A model generated the notes under the pieces. That model searched no databases, was not told where the DNA came from, and saw only the letters and a list, made by a program, of their open reading frames with translations. Made by a program: the position numbers and the translations under genes. This document shows, in pieces, positions 51,832-60,748 of a stretch of 64,000 bases of DNA. The DNA is taken from contig NZ_JAHQCR010000017.1 of NCBI RefSeq assembly GCF_019042735.1, forward strand, positions 62,001 to 126,000, in the 5' to 3' direction. Numbering within the stretch: position 1 is the stretch's first letter; each line of letters opens with the position of its first letter. The DNA comes from Evansella alkalicola. Lineage in GTDB: Bacteria; Bacillota; Bacilli; Bacillales; Salisediminibacteriaceae.

Positions 51832-52914
51832 TCACCTAGGTGTTAAAAAATTTTGTGTATAGTAATCACGGTATACTCCTATTCCTATATGGGTGAAATC
51901 TTCATGTAATAAATTAATCCGATGTCCTTCACTATTTAACCACCCTTCCACGGCCTCAATAGCATCAACGTATTTTGCAGCTATATTCTCAGCAGCTAAA
52001 CGGAAGGCTATGGATTCACTCTCTAGCCTATCAGTTAATTCTCCATAGTTAGGAGATGTATGGGAAAAGTAGCCATGTTGATGCATATCTTTACTATGCC
52101 CAAGTGCTACATTTGAAGTAGCATCATCCCACTCTAAAGGGGTTAAGCCATGTTTTTTCCTTATGTCATTAGTTAAGTCAAATATTTGTCTTGCTTGTGC
52201 ATCTTGTACTTGTTTCCAGTCCTCATTAGAGAGTTCTTCTACTTCAGGTAGACTACCACGATACACAATCGAATAGGGGCGATGTAATAGCAATGTTTCC
52301 TGGTCAGTATACCTAATACCTGATAAAACATTATCATAAATGTCAAAGTAAAACTGCGCCCACACACCATCGCCTATATACACTAAAGGGCGCATGTGTA
52401 TTTCTTCCTCACTTAATTCAAAATCGTATGTTCTCAACGCCCCATTTCCGTTTAATGACACCTTATTGTTAAATTCATAGAAAGCATCTACTTCTTCATA
52501 GGACATACCAATGGAAACATGAAGTAGGGGCATGGCATGATGGTTCGAATAGACAGTAACAACATTTCCATCATTAACTCCAATTTGAAGATTCTTTGTA
52601 GAGTCTCTATATATCATCCACTCATATCCAAACTGAGTTAAATCCGTTCGCTCTGGTTTTCCCAATATTTTAGTAACGTCTGATGTACTTTTCCCAATCC
52701 ACTGATGGATCTCCTCTATATGTAAATCTTCTTCTATCATTGTTTCTTCTTTTTTAGGTTTATTTTCTTCATATTCATTATTTACTTGGTTTTGCTCAAC
52801 ATCGGAAGCCTTCTTATCGTAATTTTCTTCATTTATTAAAAAATGGTGATCCATTACAATAAAGAATCCAAGAACAATGAAGAATGTTAAGGCAAAAGTT
52901 ATAATAGCTTTCAA
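51832..52914 (-). CDS. ylbC: CAP-domain (SCP/PR1-like) secreted or membrane-anchored protein YlbC
   Basis: A 360-residue protein with an N-terminal hydrophobic signal/anchor (about 2-22), an acidic linker, a CAP-associated domain (IHQWIGKSTSDVTKILGKPE onward, about 70-210) and a C-terminal CAP domain (about 235-355; HGLTPLEWDDATSNVALGHS, GYFSHTSP, AAENIA). The second of two consecutive TTG codons, with GGAGGG six bases upstream, is taken as start. Activity of bacterial CAP proteins is largely unknown. Confidence 0.87.
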   Translation of the reverse strand: MKAIITFALTFFIVLGFFIVMDHHFLINEENYDKKASDVEQNQVNNEYEENKPKKEETMIEEDLHIEEIHQWIGKSTSDVTKILGKPERTDLTQFGYEWMIYRDSTKNLQIGVNDGNVVTVYSNHHAMPLLHVSIGMSYEEVDAFYEFNNKVSLNGNGALRTYDFELSEEEIHMRPLVYIGDGVWAQFYFDIYDNVLSGIRYTDQETLLLHRPYSIVYRGSLPEVEELSNEDWKQVQDAQARQIFDLTNDIRKKHGLTPLEWDDATSNVALGHSKDMHQHGYFSHTSPNYGELTDRLESESIAFRLAAENIAAKYVDAIEAVEGWLNSEGHRINLLHEDFTHIGIGVYRDYYTQNFLTPR

Positions 52915-53119
52915 CAAAGACCCTCCTAGATGTCCATTTATTCTTTTATAATTCTAGTCATCGAGGAAAGTTTCCTTCAAGCTAACAATCTTAGAATTGT
53001 TTCAACACATTTCACACCTTTCTTTATCACTTTTCAGCAAAAACCTCTATAATTTGAAGGCTATGCCACAAATAAGTCTGCTGGTACACCCTACGGTTTA
53101 CTCCCTTTCCGTGTACATA

Positions 53120-53148
53120 GAAAAGCTGCTCCGTATAGAAGCAGCTCT
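53120..53148 (-). terminator. intrinsic terminator after the CBS-domain gene
   Basis: Minus-strand stem GAGCTGCTTC/GGAGCAGCTTTTC with TATAC loop. Confidence 0.75.
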
Positions 53149-53174
53149 CAAAACATTTTTAGTTATATATAAAC

Positions 53175-53603
53175 TTAGTGATGATAATGATGGTGTTCAG
53201 AGATCTCAGATAATGCATACCCAGCTTCACTTTCAGTTGATGTATGGGTAGCTAAGTCACCTAATGAAACCATTCCTATGAGGCGACTACCGTCCACTAC
53301 AGGTAAACGACGAATCTGTTTTTCTGCCATCATTTTCGCGGCTTCACCTACACTCATATCTGCGCCAGCTGTAAGAAGGTTTTCAGTCATTAAATCGGTT
53401 ACTTGTGTAGAGTTAGGCTTTTTCTCTGCAACCCCACGTACGACAATGTCCCTATCAGTAATAATTCCTAACAACTGATCTCCTTCACAGATTGGGATGG
53501 CTCCGCAATCATTATTTTTCATTTTAACTGCAGCTTCGTATACATTATCTTCTGGGTTACATACTTCCACTTCATCTGTCATAATTTCTCTTAAATTTTT
53601 CAA
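53175..53603 (-). CDS. ylbB: CBS-domain-pair protein (YlbB type)
   Basis: A 142-residue protein made of two tandem CBS motifs (about 5-60 and 72-125), a Bateman module that usually binds adenine nucleotides. Key segments are DCGAIPICEGDQLLGIITDR and EKQIRRLPVVDGSRLIGMVS. The last residues are His-rich (EHHHYHH), which could bind metal. A TTG at 53601-53603, seven bases after GGAGGG, gives the family N-terminus; earlier ATGs lack ribosome sites. Regulatory target unknown. Confidence 0.85.
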   Translation of the reverse strand: MKNLREIMTDEVEVCNPEDNVYEAAVKMKNNDCGAIPICEGDQLLGIITDRDIVVRGVAEKKPNSTQVTDLMTENLLTAGADMSVGEAAKMMAEKQIRRLPVVDGSRLIGMVSLGDLATHTSTESEAGYALSEISEHHHYHH

Positions 53604-53819
53604 AGATGTTCCCTCCAATTCCATATTTACTATATATAGGTTGTACAATTTATTATGTTTCATGCGGGTAATTCCCTTTTCAGCACAAGTTTACACAGTT
53701 AGTAACGTAAATAAGCCTTTTTTTTGAATAAGTGCAATCCATTTGATTGCATCCTTTTCAGTTTCGTAATATCATTATATACAGATTGAAAGATTGACCT
53801 GACAGGGAGGTAATTGTAT

Positions 53820-54170
53820 ATGAAATTTGAACAAACTGGTCTTGAAGGCTATAAAATTGAGTTTCAGGCACTTGAGGAAATTATGGAGGAAGCTGGTTTT
53901 CATTACGTATATGACTATGAAAGAGTAACCTTTGACTATAAAATTGTCGTACGTGATGATGTGTACTATTTCCGTATTCAAGCACACGCTATAGAAGGAG
54001 AAATTCCTTCACATCACAGTGTGGTTCAAATAGTAAATATTGCTTTAGGTAAACACTATTATCCATTCGGTGTAGAATATGATGAAGATTTCCCAAAAAA
54101 CATTGTTGACAAATGTAATAAAAAAATTGAACTAATTACATCAAACATTAAAGAAGAAGCACTTTCATAA
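53820..54170 (+). CDS. YugN-like family protein
   Basis: A 116-residue soluble protein (MKFEQTGLEGYKIEFQALEE, then VTFDYKIVVRDDVYYFRIQA) that I recognise as YugN-like. No function is known. The ATG at 53820 has GGGAGG nine bases upstream. A strong hairpin terminator follows. Confidence 0.75.
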   Translation: MKFEQTGLEGYKIEFQALEEIMEEAGFHYVYDYERVTFDYKIVVRDDVYYFRIQAHAIEGEIPSHHSVVQIVNIALGKHYYPFGVEYDEDFPKNIVDKCNKKIELITSNIKEEALS

Positions 54171-54188
54171 ACTCATACATAAAACCTT

Positions 54189-54219
54189 AAAGCTTTCGAT
54201 CATTATCGAAAGCTTTTTA
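54189..54219 (+). terminator. intrinsic terminator after the YugN-like gene
   Basis: Perfect stem AAAGCTTTCGAT/ATCGAAAGCTTT with CATT-type loop and a T-run. Confidence 0.88.
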
Positions 54220-54359
54220 TGTTTACCTATATTTCAATTGGATTTTTAATACAAATTTGAGTAACCTAACATCATAATTATTTTTAAAATGTTTCACTGT
54301 TAATCCCTTCAATTTCATACTATAATAGGTTATAGCTTTTGTTAGAAAGGGGCCTTACA

Positions 54360-55415
54360 TTGAAGTCACACATTATTAAAAAATATTTATATATACTACT
54401 CTGGGTTATTATTGCTGCCCTTTTACTATATTTTGTTTTACCAGTGTCATTACCAATTATACTAGCACTAGTAACTGCACTGTTTCTTGCCCCAGCAGTT
54501 AACTTCTTAATTAAGCGAACTAAACTTTCAAGAAGTATTTCTGTTTTTATAGTATTTATAATCTTTTTGCTAGTTGTACTTGTAGTAAGCTACTTCCTAC
54601 TAACTAGAGCTTTAACACAATTAAACTTATTTCTGACTTATTTTTTAAATTCCATACCTGAAATGCATTATGCTTGGATGAACTTCATCGATAATATTAA
54701 AGAACGATTTGGAACATCACCAGACATATTAAATGAGATTGATAATGTAGTTATTCAAACCCTATCTGACGTCCGTTCCTTTTTATTACAATTAGATATT
54801 ATTGGTTTCGCAACAACATTATTAGTAAGAATACCATCATACATTGTTTCCTTTATAGTTTATTTAATCGGTTTATATTTATTTTTACTCGATCTCCCAA
54901 GGCTAAAGGACAAGCTGTTAAGCTATATGACGGACAAAACTGCAGAGAAAGTTAAGTTTATGTCATCAAGATTATCCTATGTTATATTTGGATTTTTCAA
55001 GGCACAGTTCCTTGTAAGTATCATCATTTTTATTGTTTCTCTCATTGGTCTACTTATCATAGCTCCAGAGGTTGCACTTATCATGACATTAATCATCTGG
55101 ATTATTGATTTTATTCCAATTATCGGATCTATTGTCATCTTGGCACCTTGGGCACTTTTTCAATTGTTGGCAGGAAATACTGCATTAGGTATTCAGCTTC
55201 TTGTTCTTGCTGCTATATTATTAACTATTAGACGTACAGTTGAACCTAAAGTAATGGGACATCATATCGGTCTTTCGCCATTAGCAACACTGATCTCATT
55301 ATATGTTGGTTTACAGCTTTTAGGTGTTCTCGGGTTTATTTTAGGTCCTTTACTAGTGATATTATTTACTAGTGCAAAAGAAGCTGGAATTATAAAACTT
55401 AACTTGAAGATATAA
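54360..55415 (+). CDS. AI-2E family (UPF0118) membrane transporter
   Basis: A 351-residue polytopic membrane protein with about eight hydrophobic segments and the family motifs IIWIIDFIPIIGSIVILAPW, RRTVEPKVMGHHIGLSPLAT and LGVLGFILGPLLVI. Members include AI-2 exporters, sodium/proton antiporters and the sporulation protein YtvI; sequence alone does not separate these. A TTG at 54360 is preceded by AAAGGGG; the frame extends seven codons upstream. Confidence 0.85.
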   Translation: MKSHIIKKYLYILLWVIIAALLLYFVLPVSLPIILALVTALFLAPAVNFLIKRTKLSRSISVFIVFIIFLLVVLVVSYFLLTRALTQLNLFLTYFLNSIPEMHYAWMNFIDNIKERFGTSPDILNEIDNVVIQTLSDVRSFLLQLDIIGFATTLLVRIPSYIVSFIVYLIGLYLFLLDLPRLKDKLLSYMTDKTAEKVKFMSSRLSYVIFGFFKAQFLVSIIIFIVSLIGLLIIAPEVALIMTLIIWIIDFIPIIGSIVILAPWALFQLLAGNTALGIQLLVLAAILLTIRRTVEPKVMGHHIGLSPLATLISLYVGLQLLGVLGFILGPLLVILFTSAKEAGIIKLNLKI

Positions 55416-55453
55416 ACATGGTGCAAAAAGCTATTTCATAAGTTCCTATATAA

Positions 55454-55508
55454 CGAAAAAGAAAGAGGGTGTATCCAAATTGTTAGTGGATGACACCCTC
55501 TTTCTTTC
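55454..55508. terminator. bidirectional terminator between AI-2E gene and DUF420 gene
   Basis: Stem GAAAGAGGGTGT/ACACCCTCTTTC with loop ATCC...GGAT, flanked by A- and T-rich runs. Confidence 0.85.
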
Positions 55509-55510
55509 GT

Positions 55511-55969
55511 TTAACCTCCGATAATTGCCCTAAATAGATTAGTCGTTTCACCAGGCGGAAATATTATGTAAAGCAACAAATATACTGTAATCCCTGTGCT
55601 AGCTGATATAAACCAGATTACTGAAGTGATTGGACCAAGCCTTCTGTGTCTTGTAAACTGATTTTTATATCCAGTAACTAATGTAATAATCCCAAGTACC
55701 GCTGCTATCGTCGCAAAAATTATATGGATGATTAAAAAAACTTGATAAAACGATGCAACGTTTTCCGGGCCTCCAAATGATGTACTACCAATAAAAAAGG
55801 TTTTGGATAAATAAGTAATAAAGAAAATACTAGCTAAAATTGCTGCCCAATACATTGCTTTTTTGTGGGATTCAATTTTCCTTTTGGCAATAAAGTACCA
55901 CCCTATTGCAACAAATATAGCACTTAATCCGATAAAAAGTGTACTTATAAATGGTAAGAATGTTGCCAT
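55511..55969 (-). CDS. DUF420 membrane protein, CtaM-like oxidase assembly factor
   Basis: A 152-residue integral membrane protein with four or five segments and the DUF420 histidines (KIESHKKAMY, IIHIIFATIAA, TRHRRLG). CtaM of Staphylococcus aureus, in this family, is needed for heme-copper oxidase activity, and the neighbouring caa3 operon supports the same role. The ATG at 55967-55969 follows GAAAGGGTG. It stands beyond the repeat element downstream of ctaF; ctaG, which follows ctaF in B. subtilis, is not present. Confidence 0.82.
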   Translation of the reverse strand: MATFLPFISTLFIGLSAIFVAIGWYFIAKRKIESHKKAMYWAAILASIFFITYLSKTFFIGSTSFGGPENVASFYQVFLIIHIIFATIAAVLGIITLVTGYKNQFTRHRRLGPITSVIWFISASTGITVYLLLYIIFPPGETTNLFRAIIGG

Positions 55970-56137
55970 GACGTATTCACCCTTTCTATCTATCAATCTT
56001 TCTATTGTCCACCTTATTATATATACAAAGAATCTAAATAACAAAAGATATTATGGCTAAATAATAACATTTTCCAGTTAGCTTATCGTGAAAATTAGTT
56101 TCCCCTCTTGCCATTTCACAAGAATTCGCTCGTTTTC

Positions 56138-56186
56138 ACGCAAGGTAAAAGTGCGACATCTGCTCATTCTTCGCAGTGTCTTCTAT
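56138..56186. repeat. dispersed 48-bp block, copy next to array 2
   Basis: CACGCAAGGTAAAAGTGCG then CATCTGCTCATTCTTCGC and GTGTCTTCT; one mismatch from the block at 9474-9523. It lies about 30 bp before the first unit of array 2. Confidence 0.85.
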
Positions 56187-56215
56187 ACAGGGGCATTAAA
56201 AGCAAAAGTTAGAAA

Positions 56216-56535
56216 AGCGCGTGAGATAGGAGCTCGATCAAACGTGAAAATGAACTAAAGCAAGAATCTCGCGTGAGATTGACTGCTTATCGAACGCGAA
56301 AATGAACTAAAGTATGAATCTCGGGCCGCTAATCGAACGTGAAAATGAACAAAAGTAAGATTTTCGTGTGAGATAGACTGCTTATCGAACGCGAAAATGA
56401 GCAAAAGTAGGAAACTCGCGTGAGATAGGCTGCTAATCGAACGCAAAGTTGAACAAAAATTAGAAACTCACGTGAGATAGGCCGCTTATCGAACGCGAAA
56501 ATCAACAAAAGCAAAATCTCGCGTGAGATACCAAG
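56216..56535. repeat. 52-bp tandem repeat array 2 (about six degenerate units plus partial)
   Basis: Same unit and same orientation as the array at 10052-10795. Units start at 56216, 56268, 56320, 56363, 56415, 56467 and 56518. The third has a nine-base deletion that removes the CGTGAGATA core, and the sixth is one base short. Substitutions are more frequent than in array 1, so this copy looks older or less homogenised. Two short frames on the minus strand here are by-products of the repeat. Confidence 0.9.
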
Positions 56536-56845
56536 CTAGTAAATATATTTATTCTACAATGTAGTAAGAATGGGGCTCATGGAAAACGACCTTGTAATGC
56601 TTAACTAATATTTCTTACAATAGTTCGTTCACTTCTCTCTCCCACACCATATTTTTATACAAGGAAGCATGAAAGTTTTAGGGTCTAAGTTGGTGTGAAC
56701 TGGGTAAAAGTAAAAAGATCCTTTTGTATCTTTTTAATCGCTCCACTACTATGCTTCACCACGATTAACCCTACATATATATTAATCCATGAGTTATCCA
56801 CAGGTCGATCATTTTATAATTTCCTGATAAACATTAAACAAAAAA
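56527..56845. repeat. conserved right flank of repeat element, copy 2, with an insertion
   Basis: 56527-56551 and 56733-56845 match the flank at 10789-10913 but are split by about 180 bp (56552-56732) not present in copy 1. The flank includes CTCCACTACTATGCTTCACC and GAGTTATCCACAGG, the latter holding a perfect DnaA-box sequence TTATCCACA. It abuts the ctaF terminator. Confidence 0.75.
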
Positions 56846-56878
56846 TACTTCCGCAGTAATCTGCGGAAGTATTTTTGA
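56841..56878 (-). terminator. intrinsic terminator after ctaF
   Basis: Minus-strand perfect stem AAATACTTCCGCAG/CTGCGGAAGTATTT then TTTTG. Confidence 0.9.
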
Positions 56879-56881
56879 TTC

Positions 56882-57232
56882 TTAATACTTTACAATTCCT
56901 AATAAAAGCATAAGTGAAGCTACTGTTGGAATTGCTATCAGTACTGCTGTCCAGATCATGATATTTTGCCACCCATTACCTCGCTCGTTTAAGTGCATAA
57001 AGATATATAGTTGTAACACTACTTGTATGCAAGCAAGTAATAAGATGAAGGGTATTGCAAAACCAGAAGGTATTTCATCACTAGCAATAGAAATAAACGC
57101 CATTGTTGTAAGGAATATCATAAACCCAAAGCCAATAAGCTGCGTGCGCATTTCTTTGGCAAGTTTACGCCTTGTCTTTTTAGTCGGTTCCCCTGTAAGA
57201 GGAGCAGTTGGATCCATACCATGTTGAGCCAT
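56882..57232 (-). CDS. ctaF: cytochrome c oxidase subunit IV
   Basis: Small membrane subunit of the caa3 oxidase. The 116-residue protein has three hydrophobic segments (ending VASLMLLLGIVKY) and the family stretch LQLYIFMHLNERGNGWQNIM. It is four bases downstream of ctaE and last in the ctaBCDEF series, with a terminator following. Confidence 0.93.
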   Translation of the reverse strand: MAQHGMDPTAPLTGEPTKKTRRKLAKEMRTQLIGFGFMIFLTTMAFISIASDEIPSGFAIPFILLLACIQVVLQLYIFMHLNERGNGWQNIMIWTAVLIAIPTVASLMLLLGIVKY

Positions 57233-57235
57233 TAA

Positions 57236-57847
57236 TTACCCTCCTATTCCCATGAGATATACAACTGAGAAGATAAATACCCAAACTACGTCTATAAAGT
57301 GCCAGTATAACACGGCAACATAGAACTTCGGTGCATTCGTTAATGTTAATCCTGATTTTCTATAACGAATTATCAGTGTTGTAATCCAGGCAATACCAAA
57401 AGCAACGTGAGCACCATGTGTTCCAACTAGTGTATAGAAGGACGATCCAAATGCACTCGTGGTAAATCCTAAACCATGTTCCACGTACTCGACAAACTCA
57501 TAGATCTCCAATCCTAGGAATGTTGCACCTAAGAGTACTGTTGCCGTCATCCATGCAAGTAACCCTTTATAATTCCCTTTTTTCATGGAGATAATTGCAA
57601 ATACACTCGTTAAACTACTTGTTAAAAGAATCATTGTCATGATAAACACTAATGGAAGATGGAACAATTCACTTGGTCCTGGTCCATCAACCGTGCTACC
57701 ACGAAGTCCTAGATACGTTCCGAAAAGACTGGCAAATAAAACAGTTTCTCCACCAAGGAACAGCCAAAATCCAAGATATTTATTTTTCCCTTCAAGTGTA
57801 GCTTTCTCAGGGCTCGGAGGTAAGGTTTGAACATGTTGATCTGCCAT
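57236..57847 (-). CDS. ctaE: cytochrome c oxidase subunit III
   Basis: Membrane subunit III of the aa3/caa3-type oxidase. The 203-residue short Firmicute form has five membrane segments and motifs NKYLGFWLFLGGETVLFASL, SSFYTLVGTHGAHVAFGI and VLYWHFIDVVWVFIFSVVYL. The ATG at 57845-57847 follows GGGGGTAAG; the longer frame runs back into ctaD. Confidence 0.97.
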   Translation of the reverse strand: MADQHVQTLPPSPEKATLEGKNKYLGFWLFLGGETVLFASLFGTYLGLRGSTVDGPGPSELFHLPLVFIMTMILLTSSLTSVFAIISMKKGNYKGLLAWMTATVLLGATFLGLEIYEFVEYVEHGLGFTTSAFGSSFYTLVGTHGAHVAFGIAWITTLIIRYRKSGLTLTNAPKFYVAVLYWHFIDVVWVFIFSVVYLMGIGG

Positions 57848-57848
57848 T

Positions 57849-59684
57849 TTACTTACCCCCCTTTTTAATTTCATCTACTGGAATATGATATCCGTGATCT
57901 TCTTTTATTGATCTTACAAACATAGATCCAAACGTAATTACTAGACCTACAATTGCTACCCAAGTCCAACCATCATCATGGTAAATGAAACCGAAACTTG
58001 CAATAAACAATCCTAAGGAAATAATCACTGGTAGAATAGAACCATTTGGCATGTGAATATCACCTAGAGGTTCTGCAGCTTTCATACTTCCTTCACCTTC
58101 GTACTTCTCATACCATAATGCGTCCACATCTCGTACTAAAGGTGTTTGTGCAAAGTTATATTCTGGTGTAGGTGACGGAATAGTCCACTCCAATGTACGT
58201 CCATCCCAAGGATCACCAGAAGTTTCTTTGTTTTTCATGGAAACAAAGATGTTTACTACGAAAATAATAAACGCGACACCCATTAAGAAGGCACCAATTG
58301 TACTAATTAAGTTCATTTCATCCAAACCTTGCCCTGGTAAATAGGAAGCTACTCGACGTGGCATTCCCATTAGTCCTAGGAAGTGCTGTACAAAGAATGT
58401 TAAATGGAATCCGAATAAGAACATCCAGAAAAATATTTTTCCAAGCGTCTCATTAAGTCTATATCCAAACATTCTAGGCCACCAGTAGAATGCACCACCG
58501 AAGATACCTAATACTACCCCACCAATAATGACATAGTGGAAGTGGGCTACTACGAAATACGTATCGTGGAACTGATAGTTTGCTGCACTTGTTGCTAACA
58601 TGATACCAGTTACTCCACCCATTACGAAAGATGGAATAAATCCTAATGCGAACAAGTTGGCAGTCGTAAACTGTATCCTACCGCCCCACATTGTAAAGAG
58701 CCAGTTAAATATCTTAATTCCTGTCGGAACTGCGATCGCCATTGTAGCAACAGCAAAAATCGAGTTTGCAATTGGCCCCATACCAACTGTAAACATGTGG
58801 TGAGCCCATACCATAAATCCTAAGAACCCAATTAATAGTGTTGCAAATACCATTGCTGAATAACCAAACAATCGTTTTTTCGAGAATGTTGCGATAATCT
58901 CTGAAAAAATACCGAAAGCCGGTAAAATTAAGATATATACTTCTGGATGCCCAAAAATCCAGAATAAATGCTGCCAAATAACAACGTTACCGCCAGATGC
59001 TACGGCGAAATATGTTGCCCCAAAGATTCTCTCTAACATAAGTAATAAAAGACCGATTGTTAACGCAGGGAAAGCAAATAAGATTAGAGTTGATGCAACG
59101 AATGTGCTCCAAGTAAATAGAGGCATTCTCATCATACTCATTCCAGGTGCTCGCATGTTAATAATGGTAACTAGGAAATTAATTCCCCCGATTAATGTAC
59201 CTGCACCACTTATTTGTAGACCTAGAACATAATAATCTATTCCAGTACCTGAATATTCACTTGATAAAGGTACGTAAGCAGTCCAACCTGCATCTGGTGC
59301 TCCACCAAAGAACCAGCTTAAGTTTAAAAGTATTCCACCGAAGAGGAATAACCAAAAACCTAAAGAGTTAAGGAATGGAAAAGCTACATCCCTAGCCCCA
59401 ATTTGAAGTGGAACAATATAGTTCATTAATCCAAAAAGTATAGGCATGGCCGCCAAAAATATCATTGTTGTACCGTGCATCGTTAATAATTCATTAAACG
59501 TTTGTGCCGGTAAAAAAGTCGCTTCTGGGAACATAAGCTGAATTCGCATTAAAATGGCTTCAAACCCACCTAGTGCGAAAAAGAAAGCCCCTGCTACCAA
59601 GTACATAATCCCGATCTTTTTGTGGTCAACAGTTGTCAGCCAGTCCCATACTACGCTTTTTGTCTGAGCGTTAGTATTTGACAC
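57849..59684 (-). CDS. ctaD: cytochrome c oxidase subunit I
   Basis: Catalytic heme-copper subunit of caa3 oxidase, reducing oxygen and pumping protons. The 611 residues begin (GTG)SNTNAQTKSVVWDWLTTVDHK. Visible ligands and channels include the low-spin heme His in LLTMHGTTMIF, the CuB/K-channel segment FGHPEVYILILPAFG, WAHHMFTVG, and the heme a3/a ligand pair in FVVAHFHYVIIGG. About 13 membrane segments plus a C-terminal subunit-III-like extension are present. GTG start after GGGGGTAAAA. Confidence 0.98.
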   Translation of the reverse strand: MSNTNAQTKSVVWDWLTTVDHKKIGIMYLVAGAFFFALGGFEAILMRIQLMFPEATFLPAQTFNELLTMHGTTMIFLAAMPILFGLMNYIVPLQIGARDVAFPFLNSLGFWLFLFGGILLNLSWFFGGAPDAGWTAYVPLSSEYSGTGIDYYVLGLQISGAGTLIGGINFLVTIINMRAPGMSMMRMPLFTWSTFVASTLILFAFPALTIGLLLLMLERIFGATYFAVASGGNVVIWQHLFWIFGHPEVYILILPAFGIFSEIIATFSKKRLFGYSAMVFATLLIGFLGFMVWAHHMFTVGMGPIANSIFAVATMAIAVPTGIKIFNWLFTMWGGRIQFTTANLFALGFIPSFVMGGVTGIMLATSAANYQFHDTYFVVAHFHYVIIGGVVLGIFGGAFYWWPRMFGYRLNETLGKIFFWMFLFGFHLTFFVQHFLGLMGMPRRVASYLPGQGLDEMNLISTIGAFLMGVAFIIFVVNIFVSMKNKETSGDPWDGRTLEWTIPSPTPEYNFAQTPLVRDVDALWYEKYEGEGSMKAAEPLGDIHMPNGSILPVIISLGLFIASFGFIYHDDGWTWVAIVGLVITFGSMFVRSIKEDHGYHIPVDEIKKGGK

Positions 59685-59710
59685 GTTGTTTTACCCCCTT
59701 ATTCAAACCA

Positions 59711-60715
59711 TTAGTCTAAAACTTTCAAGCTATCTAGATAATCAATAAGTGCATCCATTTCTTCATCAGTAATTTGTGGAAAAGCTTGCATTAAGCTTCC
59801 AGGCTTTTTCTCTTGCGGATAACGGATGAAGTCCGCAATATTTTCATCATTATATTCTAGGAAACCTGCAACCACTTCACGCTCCCCAAAGTTCGTCAAG
59901 TTTGGTCCCATATTTCCACCTTCACCACCAACTGCGTGACACGAGATACAGTTTTGTTCAAAAACTTCTCGCCCTTCAACTGCAACTGTTGTTTCTTCTT
60001 CTACATCATCATCAGTTGTGGCCATATTTTGAGCCCAAGTTTCAAAAGTATCCGGATCAACCGCAATAACTTGGAAATCCATTAACCAGTGGCCTTCACC
60101 ACAAAGCTCTGTACATCTTCCCTGATATACTCCTTCTTCAGGAGCTTCTAACCACATTTCATTTGTAATACCCGGGACATTATCTTGCTTACCTGCTAAA
60201 GCCGGTACCCAGAAGGAGTGAATGACATCACTTGCTTCTAATTCAATGTTAATCCTTGTGTTTGTAGGAATATACATATCCTGACCTGCTACTACATCAT
60301 ATTCTGGATATTCAAACTCCCACCAAAATTGATGCGCAGTTACTACTATTCTTACTGAGTCCTCTGTGTCTTCCACTTCTGCTAACGTAAAAGTCTGCAT
60401 GACGTTAGGGACTGCTAAGAAAAGTAATAAGATAATCGGAATCACTGTCCATACCACTTCTAATGCCTTATTCCCATGTACCTGCTTTGGAATATGTGTA
60501 TCACCAGGTCGTTCACGGAATCGAATAATGACAAATAAATAAATGGCAAAGACGACAACAATAACAATAATCATAATCGTCAAGCTTAGTTTAATTAAAT
60601 CAAACTGCGCTGCTGCTACAGGACCTTGTGGATCTAGCGCTGATAGATTCTGTTTTCCACATCCAGCCATAAGCAGAATGAAAGCTAATGGAAGTAGTCG
60701 CCATAAATACCTCAT
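59711..60715 (-). CDS. ctaC: cytochrome c oxidase subunit II with fused cytochrome c domain (caa3 type)
   Basis: Electron-entry subunit. The 334-residue lipoprotein has a signal peptide ending in a lipobox LMAGC (Cys19), two membrane segments, and a cupredoxin domain with the CuA ligands in CTELCGEGHWLMDF. A C-terminal cytochrome c domain follows, with heme motif CISCH and a later methionine (SLMQAFP). The fused heme c marks it as a caa3 oxidase that accepts electrons from cytochrome c. Lipid attachment would depend on LspA encoded in this window. Confidence 0.97.
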   Translation of the reverse strand: MRYLWRLLPLAFILLMAGCGKQNLSALDPQGPVAAAQFDLIKLSLTIMIIVIVVVFAIYLFVIIRFRERPGDTHIPKQVHGNKALEVVWTVIPIILLLFLAVPNVMQTFTLAEVEDTEDSVRIVVTAHQFWWEFEYPEYDVVAGQDMYIPTNTRINIELEASDVIHSFWVPALAGKQDNVPGITNEMWLEAPEEGVYQGRCTELCGEGHWLMDFQVIAVDPDTFETWAQNMATTDDDVEEETTVAVEGREVFEQNCISCHAVGGEGGNMGPNLTNFGEREVVAGFLEYNDENIADFIRYPQEKKPGSLMQAFPQITDEEMDALIDYLDSLKVLD

Positions 60716-60748
60716 CTAGTTACAAACCCCTCTTTCTATCTTTAAATA

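Noticed and set aside
56255..56514. Two overlapping minus-strand frames of 61-63 codons in array 2
   Set aside because: They are chance frames created by the repeat unit and change frame with each 52-bp step; no ribosome site and no similarity to any family.
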